Shown here piece by piece: positions 17,597-27,099 of a stretch of DNA of 64,000 bases. Source of the stretch: Shewanella sp. AS1 (lineage in GTDB: Bacteria > Pseudomonadota > Gammaproteobacteria > Enterobacterales > Shewanellaceae); contig NZ_JAKCLJ010000003.1 of NCBI RefSeq assembly GCF_021412565.1, forward strand, positions 248,001 through 312,000, given 5' to 3'. Within the stretch, counting starts at the first letter, position 1, and every line of letters starts with the position of its first letter. The notes beneath the pieces were generated by a model. It saw only the letters and a list, made by a program, of their open reading frames with translations, did not search any database and had not been told where the DNA came from. A program made the translations under genes and the position numbers.

Positions 17597-18646
17597 TTAC
17601 CACTTGAGGCCCAGCATCATGCAGTTCAGTCCACTGCCTATACCGAGAAAACTCACCTGATCCCCTTTACACAAAAAGCCCTGATCGTGTGCCAATGCCG
17701 CGGTGACAGGCAGAGAAACTGTGCCCATATTGCCCAGCAGCTGATAGGAAGGAAACTCTTTCTCTTCGGGAATATTCAGCGCGCTCAACACCTGTTTGCG
17801 GTTGGATGCGCCGACCTGATGGCAAATCACCTTATCAACCTGCTCCACCAGCCAGTTACGCTGCGCTAAAAAATGTGCCCAGGTGTGACGGGCCAGCTCG
17901 ACCCCTTCTTTAAGCAGGGCAACACCATCGGTACGCATAAACTCGCGATAGAGTTGAGTACCCGCTTCCTGCAGTCCCCACTGACACAAATTATGATGCT
18001 CGGGTGCAGAGAGATGGCTCGCGCCGAGCAGTTGATGCTCTCGTCCGCCCTTAAGGTTCAAGCTGCCATCTGTGATCAGCACAGCCACGGCGCCAGAGCC
18101 GCCGGTCAGAGTGGCCAGTGACTGGGCATAATTTTGCATGGTCGGCTCGGCAAGCATATTATCGATCGTGATATCGACGATATGACGGGCAGATTCACAA
18201 GAAACCACTAAGCCGGCTTTAATCTGTCCAAGCTCGATACGGTTCGCAATATCGAGGATCCCCGACAGCACCCCAAGACAGGCATTACTGATGTCGTAAA
18301 TCGCCGTGTCTTTCGAGACACCCAGCTCGGCCGCAATGCGACAAGCCGTCGCTGGCTCATGTTGATCCCGGCACACACCTGTGTAGACCACGGCGCCAAG
18401 ATCGCTGACATCGATACCGGTTTCTGCAATCGATTTACGCGCCGCCACTAAGGCGCCATCGGACAAGCGGTGCCCCTTGGGCCACCAACGCCGCTCCTGG
18501 ATCCCAGTTAACGCGGCAAGCTGCCCCATAGGGATACGAAACTTTTGATATAGGGGAGCCAGACGTGACTCAAGCTCAGCACTGGAGACCACTTCAGGTG
18601 CCAGCTCATAGGCCAGGCTATTGATAAAAACGCGAGAATATTTCAT
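17597..18646 (-). CDS. oleA: Acyl-CoA condensing thiolase-like enzyme OleA
   Basis: 349 residues from the ATG at 18644-18646, where the protein begins MKYSRVFINSLAYELAP like Shewanella OleA. The active-site residues are Cys123 (DISNACLGVLSG), Glu97 (RDQHEPAT), His276 and Asn282 (ICHQVGASNRK). OleA joins two fatty acyl-CoA molecules head to head, giving a beta-keto acid, and commits acyl chains to long-chain olefin. It is the first gene of oleABCD; the promoter must lie in 18647-18918. Confidence 0.95.
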   Translation of the reverse strand: MKYSRVFINSLAYELAPEVVSSAELESRLAPLYQKFRIPMGQLAALTGIQERRWWPKGHRLSDGALVAARKSIAETGIDVSDLGAVVYTGVCRDQHEPATACRIAAELGVSKDTAIYDISNACLGVLSGILDIANRIELGQIKAGLVVSCESARHIVDITIDNMLAEPTMQNYAQSLATLTGGSGAVAVLITDGSLNLKGGREHQLLGASHLSAPEHHNLCQWGLQEAGTQLYREFMRTDGVALLKEGVELARHTWAHFLAQRNWLVEQVDKVICHQVGASNRKQVLSALNIPEEKEFPSYQLLGNMGTVSLPVTAALAHDQGFLCKGDQVSFLGIGSGLNCMMLGLKW

Positions 18647-18918
18647 GCGACCCTGTGTTTCGCTCAAGATATCGGCCAATTTTACGCCAATATTGATTAT
18701 TATTCAGTGATAACCCGATATTTGAACAAGAAAAGTGGTTTGATTCAATAAAAAACCGTAACACACAGTGATTTTTGCAAACTCTGTATCAATCAAGCGA
18801 GCAGGCTTAACTTGCCAGACCAGTGAAAAAATAGCACTTAAGCCATGATAAACAGGCTGTTAAAGGTAAAATAAGTCACTAAGGGCTAAAACTTCCCCTT
18901 TAAGTGAATCTAAACGGT

Positions 18919-20253
18919 TTAACCGTTTTTCCTGTTAGCCAAAATAAAGCCGTTTCTCGGGGTGATATGTTTTGGGCAAAACTGACTCAGTTCGACCTGG
19001 TATCCGGCTTCTTCTAAATAGCAGACCCTGTCGAGCAGCAGCCATTGCTCAAGACAATCACGAAACAGGTGCGCCACCAGATCGATGCGTCTTGTCAGAC
19101 GCTGACGCGAAAGCCCCTGCTGCAGATAATCTTCGGCAGACCAGCTTTCAGGGAGTGCCAGCTGTTTTTGCGCCGCGGCCCAGAGGCAAAAATCCCTGAA
19201 GCTGCCGCTAAGCTGACTCTGCTTTATCGAAGGCACAGGCAAATAATGATCGCAGCCCCTAACCTTTCGCTGCAAACTATCAAACCCAAGTCGCCATGCA
19301 ATCTCTTGTAATCGCAACTCTCTTGCCTTGTCGTTGGCTATCACACTCTGCTGCAGCGGCAGTTGCAAGTCGTGACGACTTAACTTGAGTTCACTTCCCT
19401 TTGCCACACTCGACAGTCCCTGATAATGCTTATCCTCAATGAGATGATAACAACAGGGGGACAAGGCCACACAGGCGGTTTTGGCAGCCGTTGCATGGCG
19501 CAACATGCGAATATGCAAGTCGCCACAGGCATGCAAGGCCACTACCTGCTGATCCGCTTTAAACAGGCTTGCCACCTGAAGATCAAAGGCATCGCCACAG
19601 ATAAAACGCTGGGACAATGCCCAACGTTTGGCAAAATCATCTCCGGCATCACACAAAGCCTGTTGCCACTCCAGACTCACCACTTTACGCTGCTGCGCCT
19701 TGGCAAGGAGCCGACCTAAATGCCCCTTACCGGCGCACCATTCCAGCACCTCGCCTCTGTTTGCGCTCTCTTTCGTGGCACTCTCATTGGTGGCGGTATC
19801 TTTGGTGGCTGTCTCTTTGTTTGAGGTCTCTTTGAGTCTTTGGGCGAAAGCCACAATCTGCTGCCACTTACGCCCTTTGATATGGGCGCTGAAATGGGGC
19901 AGCTCGTTTGCATTGAGCCCGATGTCATTATCTTGCTCATGCTCAGAGTCATCAGTCGTCGCAGGCTGGGTATACTGGCTGAGCAGCTCAAGGGGCCACT
20001 GCTGATCCTGTTGCTGCAGATCTTGTTGCTTTAGATCTTGCTGCAAGGCAGGCAGCAAAGTTTCGAGCAGTCGCTGGCTATCGGAGTCGATGGCCTCAAT
20101 CTCATCATCATTAATTTGCCAGACACAGGCCGCAAGCGCTGGAAAACCTGCCTCCCAGGGCAAAGCCACTGATTCGAACGCCTTCACCTGCCATAGGCTG
20201 CGGCTCGCTGTCAGTAACTTGTCCAGTAACTGCATCTGCGCTTGGTAAGCCAT
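18919..20253 (-). CDS. SAM-dependent methyltransferase of the METTL25/RRNAD1-like type
   Basis: 444 residues. The Rossmann-fold SAM site is VLEWCAGKGHLGRLLAK (about 169-185) and the later ALHACGDLH and ALSPCCYHLI match the methyltransferase_32 pattern. The substrate is unknown. Two repeat tracts interrupt the N-terminal half: three QQDLK/Q-type pentapeptides at residues 71-85 and five K-E-T-A-T type pentapeptides at 141-165, both from 15-bp DNA repeats. It stands alone, divergent from a DUF1289 gene. Confidence 0.78.
   Translation of the reverse strand: MAYQAQMQLLDKLLTASRSLWQVKAFESVALPWEAGFPALAACVWQINDDEIEAIDSDSQRLLETLLPALQQDLKQQDLQQQDQQWPLELLSQYTQPATTDDSEHEQDNDIGLNANELPHFSAHIKGRKWQQIVAFAQRLKETSNKETATKDTATNESATKESANRGEVLEWCAGKGHLGRLLAKAQQRKVVSLEWQQALCDAGDDFAKRWALSQRFICGDAFDLQVASLFKADQQVVALHACGDLHIRMLRHATAAKTACVALSPCCYHLIEDKHYQGLSSVAKGSELKLSRHDLQLPLQQSVIANDKARELRLQEIAWRLGFDSLQRKVRGCDHYLPVPSIKQSQLSGSFRDFCLWAAAQKQLALPESWSAEDYLQQGLSRQRLTRRIDLVAHLFRDCLEQWLLLDRVCYLEEAGYQVELSQFCPKHITPRNGFILANRKNG
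19756..19833. repeat. Five 15-bp tandem repeats inside the methyltransferase gene
   Basis: The coded pentapeptides are KETSN, KETAT, KDTAT, NESAT and KESAN. A second set of three (QQDLK, QQDLQ, QQDQQ) lies at 19999-20043 in the same gene. Confidence 0.85.
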
Positions 20254-20409
20254 GCCTCTCCTTAGAAGCGATTAGTCACTATTTGACGGTTTGACTAGTT
20301 GATTATGTCAGTACGTGACTATTTAACAGTGTGAGATTGAGTCCAAACCCTTGCTACCGTAGAATCGGCCAAACAAGAATAAAAGGACCTTAAATTAACC
20401 GGAGATGCC

Positions 20410-20643
20410 ATGCAATCCCCCTGTGTTGCCCGCTGTGGACTCAATGATGATGAGATCTGTATGGGCTGCTTTCGCCATATCGACGAGATAGTGGCCTGGA
20501 GCCAAAGCGATAATGGGCAAAAACAGCGAATCCTGGACAAACTGCCCCAAAGACGGAGCCATTATCTGGGGCAGCAAAACAGCCAGATCCTCAGCAGAGA
20601 AAAGTGGCTGGCCGCCGAGAAACGCCTTGAAGATACAAAATAA
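20410..20643 (+). CDS. DUF1289 family small cysteine protein
   Basis: 77 residues. The pattern CVARCGL...CMGCFRHIDEIVAW gives four Cys (two CxxxC/CxxC pairs) followed by an acidic helix, which is the DUF1289 signature and probably binds a metal. GGAG precedes the ATG. It is divergent from the methyltransferase gene. No function is established. Confidence 0.85.
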   Translation: MQSPCVARCGLNDDEICMGCFRHIDEIVAWSQSDNGQKQRILDKLPQRRSHYLGQQNSQILSREKWLAAEKRLEDTK

Positions 20644-20655
20644 TATCCGCCAGGC

Positions 20656-21021
20656 TTATTTACTCTTCATCATGCTTTTAAGATCGGCGAAAGGATTATA
20701 GGTTGCCGCTTCCATCTTGGTTTCCGAGGTGGAGCCATACTGAATTAGCTCTTCATACTTGGCATGTTCATTGTCGTGACAGTAGAGGCAGAGCAGCTCC
20801 CAATTCGAGCCATCACTGGGATTATTATCATGATTATGATCCCTGTGGTGCACCGTCAGCTCTCTTAAGTTCGCGTGGGTAAACTCCCGGGTGCAACGAC
20901 CGCAGATCCAAGGGTACAGCTTTAACGCCTTCTCGCGATAACCACTCTCACGTTTCGCCTTATACTCGCGCGCCTCGGCGAGCACTCTATCTAATTTACT
21001 TTGACCTTGATTGCTGGACAT
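20656..21021 (-). CDS. yajD: YajD family HNH nuclease
   Basis: 121 residues and very like E. coli YajD: SGYREKALKLYPWICGRC, then LRELTVHHRDHNHDNNP and LLCLYCHDNEH. Two CxxC pairs bind zinc and the HH...N...H set forms the HNH active site. The biological role is unknown. It converges with the DUF1289 gene, 12 bases apart, and has GAGAAG before its ATG. Confidence 0.93.
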   Translation of the reverse strand: MSSNQGQSKLDRVLAEAREYKAKRESGYREKALKLYPWICGRCTREFTHANLRELTVHHRDHNHDNNPSDGSNWELLCLYCHDNEHAKYEELIQYGSTSETKMEAATYNPFADLKSMMKSK

Positions 21022-21130
21022 GATGCTTCTCTTCTCTCAGGCTGTGCCCTGATACTTATTATGACAGCGAAATATACCCATAGTTGGCATAAAAAGAAAT
21101 GATCCTTACCAGCTATGGTTATCCAAAAAT

Positions 21131-21160
21131 AAAAAAGGCCTGAATCATCTCAGGCCTTTT
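21131..21160. terminator. Terminator of the decaheme cytochrome gene
   Basis: AAAAGGCCTGA/TCAGGCCTTTT with a 6-base loop and a six-T run on the minus strand, about 50 bases past the cytochrome stop. Confidence 0.92.
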
Positions 21161-21208
21161 GCTTTGCAGGGTAACTTTTAGTTGCAGGGAAAAAGTTAAC
21201 CCAGATAA

Positions 21209-23146
21209 CTAGTATTGATGTGCTTCTGCCATTTGAGCTGGCGAGTGACACACACCGCAAGCTTCCGTCACAGGCGCAGGGTCAAACAGATTATATTGTC
21301 CACTCTCCCCTTGGTGTACAGCCGCTGGCGTGACTGGGATGTTAAAGTCACCCCCTAAGTTGGCCATATGCATCTTAGCTGAGTCAGTGGTATGACAGGT
21401 CACGCAGTTAGCCGCAATAGGCGTAATACCATAGACGTTATTCTCATCTACCCCAGTTAACACTACCGCAGGAGCAACATTATCCAGCTCGATATCACCC
21501 GTATGGCAGGCAACACATTCCACTTTCTTGTTTTTGTCTGTGGTTGGCATCTTGCTTAGGCCACGGGTCTGGTTATAGTCACCAAAGTGGATGTTATGGA
21601 CAAACGGTCCCCAAGCCATAGGGTAATCTTCACCGTTCTTGGCAACTTCCCAGTTATAGGCGCTGTGACATTGTACGCAGGCATCACCGCCCAGGTCGAA
21701 ACCGCCCCTTTGTCCGCCATGCCCCTGAAGACCTTCTGTATGGCAAGTTAAACACTTCATGCCATCTGAGCTGGTGCGGCGCACATCTTTGACATTGGAC
21801 ACAGAAATAGGTGCATTACCCGCGGCGTATGCGATACGTCCATCGACACCGCCCAGTAGCACTTCATCCGCGCTATAGGCCATCGCATGCTCAATCACAT
21901 AGGTGTATGAACCATCAGCATTGGTTTTTCCACTGATGGAACGCGCCACATGGCCAGCATCACGACCTGGAAGCACGGCTTCACCATGCTTGACAACCGT
22001 TGCCCAACCCCGTGGCGTGGCATCGCTGATGCTAGCAATATCCACCGCTTTACCATCGGCATCTGTGGCTTTCGCTGTCACCTCGATTGTCGCTTTATCT
22101 GCAGAGCGAGCCACTGAGACCAACTCAAACTTATAACGATTTAACGCTTCATCGCGCTCTGCACCATCTTGATGCTGATAGGCAAAAGTCCCTTCGCCAT
22201 GACAGTTTGAACATGACCCATCGGTAAACCCGGCATGGGGTATTGCTGCACTGCTGCTGGCATCGAGCAAGTCCGAATGGCAAGTCGTACAACCATTAAT
22301 TGACGGGGTAAAGACAACATCATCTTGGTGACAAGTTGAGCAACGCTTCATGTCCATGGAATAGTTAGTCCAGAGGCTGGCATGTCCTTTTGAGACCCTG
22401 CCACCTTGGCCATCAGACATGGTGCCGTGACCTATCATGGCCATGGTATTGTTGGCCCAGCCGCCATTTTGTTTCTCAGTTTGAGTGTGGCAAGTGATAC
22501 AGGACTCGACAATCACAGCTTGTTGATCGTTGTCGAGTGCGTAATGGTGCTGATGCCATCCCCAGGCCGAATTAGCCGTTGCTGCGCTAAATTCACCGTG
22601 GCAGGACACGCACTTGGCATCCTCGGTTGTGGTCACTTGGGCATAGTGATCCGTTTTGGTCAACATCACGCGCATAGTGCGTGGCATGCCATTGTTGCCA
22701 TTACCTGGACGAATATAACCAACCCCCATAGACTCAGGAGTCACCGCCGCATGGGGCATAGTCAGCTGATAGATCCCCTCACCTGTGTGGGTCAAAGTAC
22801 CCACTGAGTTTTCATCCCCTTCGAAATAGGTCACATCAACTGTGTCGGCCAACATGCCAAATTCATTGGTTAGGGTTGAGAAGAGTTGTACTCGGTCGAG
22901 ATCTTCAATCGCAATGCCGTCCTGATTTTCTACCGAGAACTCGACACTGATCTCTCCCTCGCCATATTGCCAATCGAGTACCTTAGCCACACCCGATGTT
23001 GTCACAATCGGTGCTGAGGCCCCAGGTGCGCCGGGAGCACCATCGGCTCCATCATTACCATCCTTACCATCACTGCCACAGGCAGAGAGTCCCATTGCAG
23101 CGGCAACGCACAGAGCCACTTTATATTTAGTTATATTTTTCATCAT
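21209..23146 (-). CDS. Outer-membrane decaheme c-type cytochrome lipoprotein (OmcA/MtrC family), orphan
   Basis: 645 residues. A lipoprotein signal (lipobox LSAC, Cys23) is followed by a collagen-like Gly-x-Asp/Pro linker (residues 27-44). Ten CxxCH sites fall into five in the first half (from Cys179) and five in the second, divided by a beta-rich domain. This is the pentaheme-beta-pentaheme layout of MtrC, MtrF and OmcA, which pass electrons from a porin-cytochrome conduit to metals or flavins outside the cell. No mtrA or mtrB partner is adjacent, so it would have to use a conduit encoded elsewhere. The subtype cannot be fixed from sequence alone. Confidence 0.9.
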   Translation of the reverse strand: MMKNITKYKVALCVAAAMGLSACGSDGKDGNDGADGAPGAPGASAPIVTTSGVAKVLDWQYGEGEISVEFSVENQDGIAIEDLDRVQLFSTLTNEFGMLADTVDVTYFEGDENSVGTLTHTGEGIYQLTMPHAAVTPESMGVGYIRPGNGNNGMPRTMRVMLTKTDHYAQVTTTEDAKCVSCHGEFSAATANSAWGWHQHHYALDNDQQAVIVESCITCHTQTEKQNGGWANNTMAMIGHGTMSDGQGGRVSKGHASLWTNYSMDMKRCSTCHQDDVVFTPSINGCTTCHSDLLDASSSAAIPHAGFTDGSCSNCHGEGTFAYQHQDGAERDEALNRYKFELVSVARSADKATIEVTAKATDADGKAVDIASISDATPRGWATVVKHGEAVLPGRDAGHVARSISGKTNADGSYTYVIEHAMAYSADEVLLGGVDGRIAYAAGNAPISVSNVKDVRRTSSDGMKCLTCHTEGLQGHGGQRGGFDLGGDACVQCHSAYNWEVAKNGEDYPMAWGPFVHNIHFGDYNQTRGLSKMPTTDKNKKVECVACHTGDIELDNVAPAVVLTGVDENNVYGITPIAANCVTCHTTDSAKMHMANLGGDFNIPVTPAAVHQGESGQYNLFDPAPVTEACGVCHSPAQMAEAHQY

Positions 23147-23632
23147 TTTTCCCTGAAATTAATCGCGATGCCATCCAGGCAGGCATCTGACGCTCAGGGT
23201 ATAACTAAGCGTTAATTTACAATGTAAACCCGATCACAAAACCAACAGCCAAATAAACGAAAAAACATTAAATTTCATTACTTTAAAACACCTATCAAGT
23301 AAAAATTAATCCAGGCTGAATCCGAAATTAACCCAAGATTGAATAGGACTTAACCAAGACTTAATCAGCCAGAGAAACAAGATTAATGACTAAATATCCA
23401 TCAAATTCAGTGAAAAAATTGGCAAATCGATAAAATTGGGCTGGATTCGCTTGTAACAGGGATACCGTAAAATAAATAAAATTCAGACCTAACTCACACG
23501 AATACAGACACTCGCAAATACAGACACTCGTATATACAGGCACTCGCAAATACAGCTATCGTTTCGAAATACGAAAACTCTTGCACTAAATGATCGAGCG
23601 GAACGATAAAGCGAAACCATGAAGCTAACAGC
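23147..23632. other. Long AT-rich intergenic region with 16-bp repeats
   Basis: Nearly 490 bases between phoU and the cytochrome gene with no credible gene. It contains three full and one partial 16-bp tandem units of the type AATACAGACACTCGCA at 23501-23556. The right part should carry the cytochrome promoter. Confidence 0.7.
23501..23556. repeat. Three and a half 16-bp tandem repeats
   Basis: AATACAGACACTCGCA, AATACAGACACTCGTA, TATACAGGCACTCGCA and AATACAGC follow each other without gap. Confidence 0.9.
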
Positions 23633-23657
23633 AAAAAAGCAGCCTAGGCTGCTTTTT
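23633..23657 (-). terminator. Terminator of the pst-phoU operon
   Basis: Nearly perfect palindrome AAAAAGCAGCC/TAGGCTGCTTTTT with T runs on both strands, about 40 bases after the phoU stop. Confidence 0.9.
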
Positions 23658-23694
23658 ATGGAGATGACTGAGCTAGTACAGCTGAAAAGCTGGG

Positions 23695-24402
23695 TTAGAT
23701 TTTCTTCATCTCTTCATAGCTGGTGTGGCGCACATCTTTACCTTTCACATAGTAGATAATGTACTCACAGATGTTTTGGCAGCGATCCCCGACCCGCTCG
23801 ACGGCGCGGGCCGCCCAAAGCACATCGAGCACCTCAGGGATAGAGCGTGGATCTTCCATCATATAGGTCATCAACTGACGGATAATCCCCTCATATTCGC
23901 TATCGAGCTTAAGATCGTCCTTATGCAGCTCCATAGCAACATCGGCGTCCATGCGCGCAAGCGCGTCCAGAGTCGAGTGCAAGGTGCGCGTCGCATGACG
24001 CCCCATATTTTCGATACTGACCAGCAAAGGCTGCTGATTCTTAAGGCGCTTATCTAATGCCGCTTTCGCAATCTTGACGCAGGCATCACCGATACGCTCG
24101 AGATCGGCAATCGTCTTAGAGATGGCGATGATCAAGCGAAGGTCGCTGGCCGCAGGCTGACGCTTAGCAATAATGCGGGTACACTCCTCATCGATCGACA
24201 CCTCCAGGCCATTGACCTTGTGGTCGCCTTCTATCACTTGCTGCGCCAGCTCAGCATCCAGACTCCCCAAAGCGTCGAGCGCCTGCTCCAGTTGCTGCTC
24301 AACCAGGCCGCCCATGGCCAGTACCCGGTTACGAATATCATCAAGCTCAGCATTGAACTGACCCGAGATATGCTTATTTAAATTCATGTTTTCCATCGAC
24401 AT
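23695..24402 (-). CDS. phoU: Phosphate-signalling regulator PhoU
   Basis: 235 residues, all helical, with the two PhoU repeats visible (first around [20 protein letters not shown], second around [18 protein letters not shown]) and metal-binding acidic runs such as [11 protein letters not shown] and [13 protein letters not shown]. PhoU links the Pst transporter to the PhoR kinase and keeps the Pho regulon off in high phosphate. It is the last gene after pstC-pstA-pstB. Confidence 0.96.
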   Translation of the reverse strand: MSMENMNLNKHISGQFNAELDDIRNRVLAMGGLVEQQLEQALDALGSLDAELAQQVIEGDHKVNGLEVSIDEECTRIIAKRQPAASDLRLIIAISKTIADLERIGDACVKIAKAALDKRLKNQQPLLVSIENMGRHATRTLHSTLDALARMDADVAMELHKDDLKLDSEYEGIIRQLMTYMMEDPRSIPEVLDVLWAARAVERVGDRCQNICEYIIYYVKGKDVRHTSYEEMKKI

Positions 24403-24504
24403 TCAACCTTATCAATTCAAGCTATTTGGCTCTTGGGGCTTACTCTCGTTCAGCCCTTTTCCTCAATCTTTGCGATATGCACCCGCTTAACACTATTCGC
24501 AGTC

Positions 24505-25323
24505 TTAACCATAGCGGCCTGTGATGTAATCTTCGGTCTGCTTCTTCGAAGGCGTGGTGAATATGGTATTGGTATCGGCGTACTCAACCAGCTCACCCAT
24601 GTACATAAAGGCCGTTTGATCCGACACCCTAGCCGCCTGCTGCATGTTGTGGGTCACTATCACCACAGTGTACTTGGATTTAAGCTCGGTTATCAGTTCC
24701 TCGATGGTCAGGGTCGAGATAGGATCCAGCGCCGAGGTGGGCTCATCAAGCAACAAGACTTCCGGCTCGATAGCAATCGCGCGGGCGATAACCAAACGCT
24801 GCTGCTGACCACCAGAGAGACCAAAGGCGTTATCGTGCAGACGGTCTTTCACCTCATCCCAAATGGCGGCGCCGCGCAGGGAGCGTTCGGCGGCTTCATC
24901 CAGCTCGCGGCGGTTATTGATCCCCTGCAGGCGCAGGCCATAGACCACGTTTTCATAGATAGACTTAGGGAAAGGGTTTGGACGCTGAAACACCATGCCC
25001 ACGTTACGGCGCAGAGTCGCCACATCGATGCGTTTATCATAGATATTTTGCCCGTGCAGCAGGATCTCACCTGTGATATTGCAGCTTTCAACCAGATCGT
25101 TCATGCGGTTAATACAGCGCAGCAGGGTCGATTTACCACAGCCACTGGGGCCGATAAAGGCGGTTACCTGGTTTTTCGGTATCTTCATCGATACATCAAA
25201 CAGCGCCTGCTTATCACCATATTTCAGGTCTAAATTACGGATCTCCAGCGCCGTTAGCTCATCACTCAGATTAGCCAGGTCCACTGTTTCTGTTTTCATT
25301 ACCGAACTGTCTATCGAAATCAT
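24505..25323 (-). CDS. pstB: Phosphate ABC transporter ATP-binding protein PstB
   Basis: 272 residues: Walker [10 protein letters not shown] (58-66), signature LSGGQQQR (169-176), Walker [12 protein letters not shown] (190-200). PstB powers high-affinity phosphate import through PstC and PstA. The ATG at 25321-25323 has AGGA six bases upstream; a later in-frame ATG exists. About 100 bases separate it from phoU and 63 from pstA. Confidence 0.97.
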   Translation of the reverse strand: MISIDSSVMKTETVDLANLSDELTALEIRNLDLKYGDKQALFDVSMKIPKNQVTAFIGPSGCGKSTLLRCINRMNDLVESCNITGEILLHGQNIYDKRIDVATLRRNVGMVFQRPNPFPKSIYENVVYGLRLQGINNRRELDEAAERSLRGAAIWDEVKDRLHDNAFGLSGGQQQRLVIARAIAIEPEVLLLDEPTSALDPISTLTIEELITELKSKYTVVIVTHNMQQAARVSDQTAFMYMGELVEYADTNTIFTTPSKKQTEDYITGRYG

Positions 25324-25386
25324 CTCTATTCCTAATTCATTCAGGATATTCGCCCGAGCCAGGCTCAGGCGCCATTGGATCTATTA

Positions 25387-27039
25387 TTAATGCTCGAGTG
25401 AGCGATACTTCTCACGTAAATGGTTACGCACCGCAATGGCCGTCAGGTTCAAGGCTACAATCACTGACACCAACAGGAAAGAGGTGGCGTATACCAAGGG
25501 GCGAGCCGCCTCCACATTGGGGCTCTGAAAACCCACATCGTAAATATGGAAACCTAAATGCATGAATTTACGTTCTAAATGCACAAAGGGGAAATTCATA
25601 TCTATAGGCAGGGTCGGCGCCAGTTTCACTACGCCCACCAGCATCAAAGGCGCAACCTCACCGGCTGCTCGGGCCACAGCCAAAATCAAACCCGTCATAA
25701 TCGCCGGACTCGCCATGGGCAAAATAATACGCCACAGGGTTTCCGCCTTGGTGGCGCCTAGGGCAAGACTGCCCTGACGAACCGAACTTGGAATACGGCT
25801 CAATCCCTCTTCGGTGGAGACGATCACCACAGGCAGGGTCAGAATCGCCAGCGTCAGCGCCGACCAGATCACCCCAGGTGAGCCAAAGGTGGGCGATGGC
25901 AAGGCTTCTGGGTAGAAGAGCTGATCGATAGAGCCGCCCAGCATATAGACGAAGAAGCCTAAGCCAAATACCCCGTAGACGATAGAAGGCACACCAGCTA
26001 AGTTGATCACCGCGATGCGGATCATCTTAGTGATGGGGCCTTTCTTCGCGTATTCATGCAGATAAACCGCGGCAATCACACCAAATGGAGTCACTATCAC
26101 CGCCATTAAGAGCACCATAAATACAGTACCGAAAATCGCCGGGAACACCCCGCCTTCGGTGTTGGCCTCTCGGGGATCGGCGCTGATAAAGTTACCGACA
26201 CCGGCAAACCAGTGGCCGACCTTACCCATCAGCCCCAGGCGGTTGGAATAAGTCACGCCTAAGATACTGTCGAGTTTCAGCGTCACTTCCTGACCGCGCA
26301 TATCGCGGATGATCACAGCATCCCGCGCCGCTTCACTTCGCAGGGCAAAGAAGTTTTTTTCCAGCGCCTGATATTCAGTGTGCAGCTTTTCACGCTCGCT
26401 AGCCAGTGCCTGCTTTTTGCTGTCTGTCAGGGCATTTTCCAGCTCATAGCCGCGCTCTTTTAAACGCAGATTCTCCAGCTGATAGTTAATTGAGCCGATA
26501 TCGCCTTTCTGCAGAGAGACCGCTTTATCACTGATGGCCACAGCGCGCTCGATATGTGCCTCTAACGAGTGCTCGATATCATCGAGTGCCAGGCGTTTGC
26601 CATCTTCGATAATGGCGATGGGATAACCGTAAAAATCACCGTTTTTACTGCGCTCCAGCTTAGCCACATCCAGAGGCTCACTGCGCGACACTATATCAGT
26701 CGCCAAAATCCAGCGAAAATCGAGCGAGACAAATTCGCGGTTACCGGTTTTCACCAGATAACGGGTCACCATCTCACCGGGATCGTTATTAAATTTGTGC
26801 CCCGCCGCTTTTAGCCGCTCCGTTGGCACCTCTTCTCTGTCGTAAATCTCACCAATCAGAGTCGACTTGACCCCTTGTTGATCCACCAGCTCCCACTGAT
26901 AGATAGGTGCTGGCCAGAAATAACTTAGACCACGCCAGGCAATTAACAGCAGCAGGCCCAATACGGCGATCAAACTGATACTGACCGCGCCACCTGTCAT
27001 CCAGATCCAGGGGGAACCCGATTTAAACCACTTACCCAT
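25387..27039 (-). CDS. pstA: Phosphate ABC transporter permease PstA, extended form
   Basis: 550 residues, nearly twice the size of E. coli PstA. The C-terminal half is the usual permease (GTVFMVLLMAVIVTPFGVIA, LALGATKAETLWRIILPMA for the EAA loop). The first membrane span (about 15-37) is followed by a roughly 250-residue periplasmic insert with a likely coiled coil (about 165-235). It pairs with PstC to form the channel. Large PstA/PstC forms of this kind are known from Shewanella and Vibrio. Confidence 0.94.
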   Translation of the reverse strand: MGKWFKSGSPWIWMTGGAVSISLIAVLGLLLLIAWRGLSYFWPAPIYQWELVDQQGVKSTLIGEIYDREEVPTERLKAAGHKFNNDPGEMVTRYLVKTGNREFVSLDFRWILATDIVSRSEPLDVAKLERSKNGDFYGYPIAIIEDGKRLALDDIEHSLEAHIERAVAISDKAVSLQKGDIGSINYQLENLRLKERGYELENALTDSKKQALASEREKLHTEYQALEKNFFALRSEAARDAVIIRDMRGQEVTLKLDSILGVTYSNRLGLMGKVGHWFAGVGNFISADPREANTEGGVFPAIFGTVFMVLLMAVIVTPFGVIAAVYLHEYAKKGPITKMIRIAVINLAGVPSIVYGVFGLGFFVYMLGGSIDQLFYPEALPSPTFGSPGVIWSALTLAILTLPVVIVSTEEGLSRIPSSVRQGSLALGATKAETLWRIILPMASPAIMTGLILAVARAAGEVAPLMLVGVVKLAPTLPIDMNFPFVHLERKFMHLGFHIYDVGFQSPNVEAARPLVYATSFLLVSVIVALNLTAIAVRNHLREKYRSLEH

Positions 27040-27099
27040 TACATAAGCCCCTTAAGGTCGCAGGCAAAAAATAGAAATATGTCATCTTGCTGTTCTCCA

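Noticed and set aside
17459..17869. Plus-strand frame with Ser/Cys/Phe repeats
   Set aside because: The repeat is the 12-bp array read in another frame and the rest is antisense to oleA.
23501..23556. Possible CRISPR array
   Set aside because: Units are 16 bp and directly adjacent with no spacers; no cas gene is nearby. It is a plain tandem repeat.
24433..25233. Long plus-strand frame of 266 codons
   Set aside because: It is fully antisense to pstB, which has all ABC motifs; a mirror frame of a high-GC3 gene.
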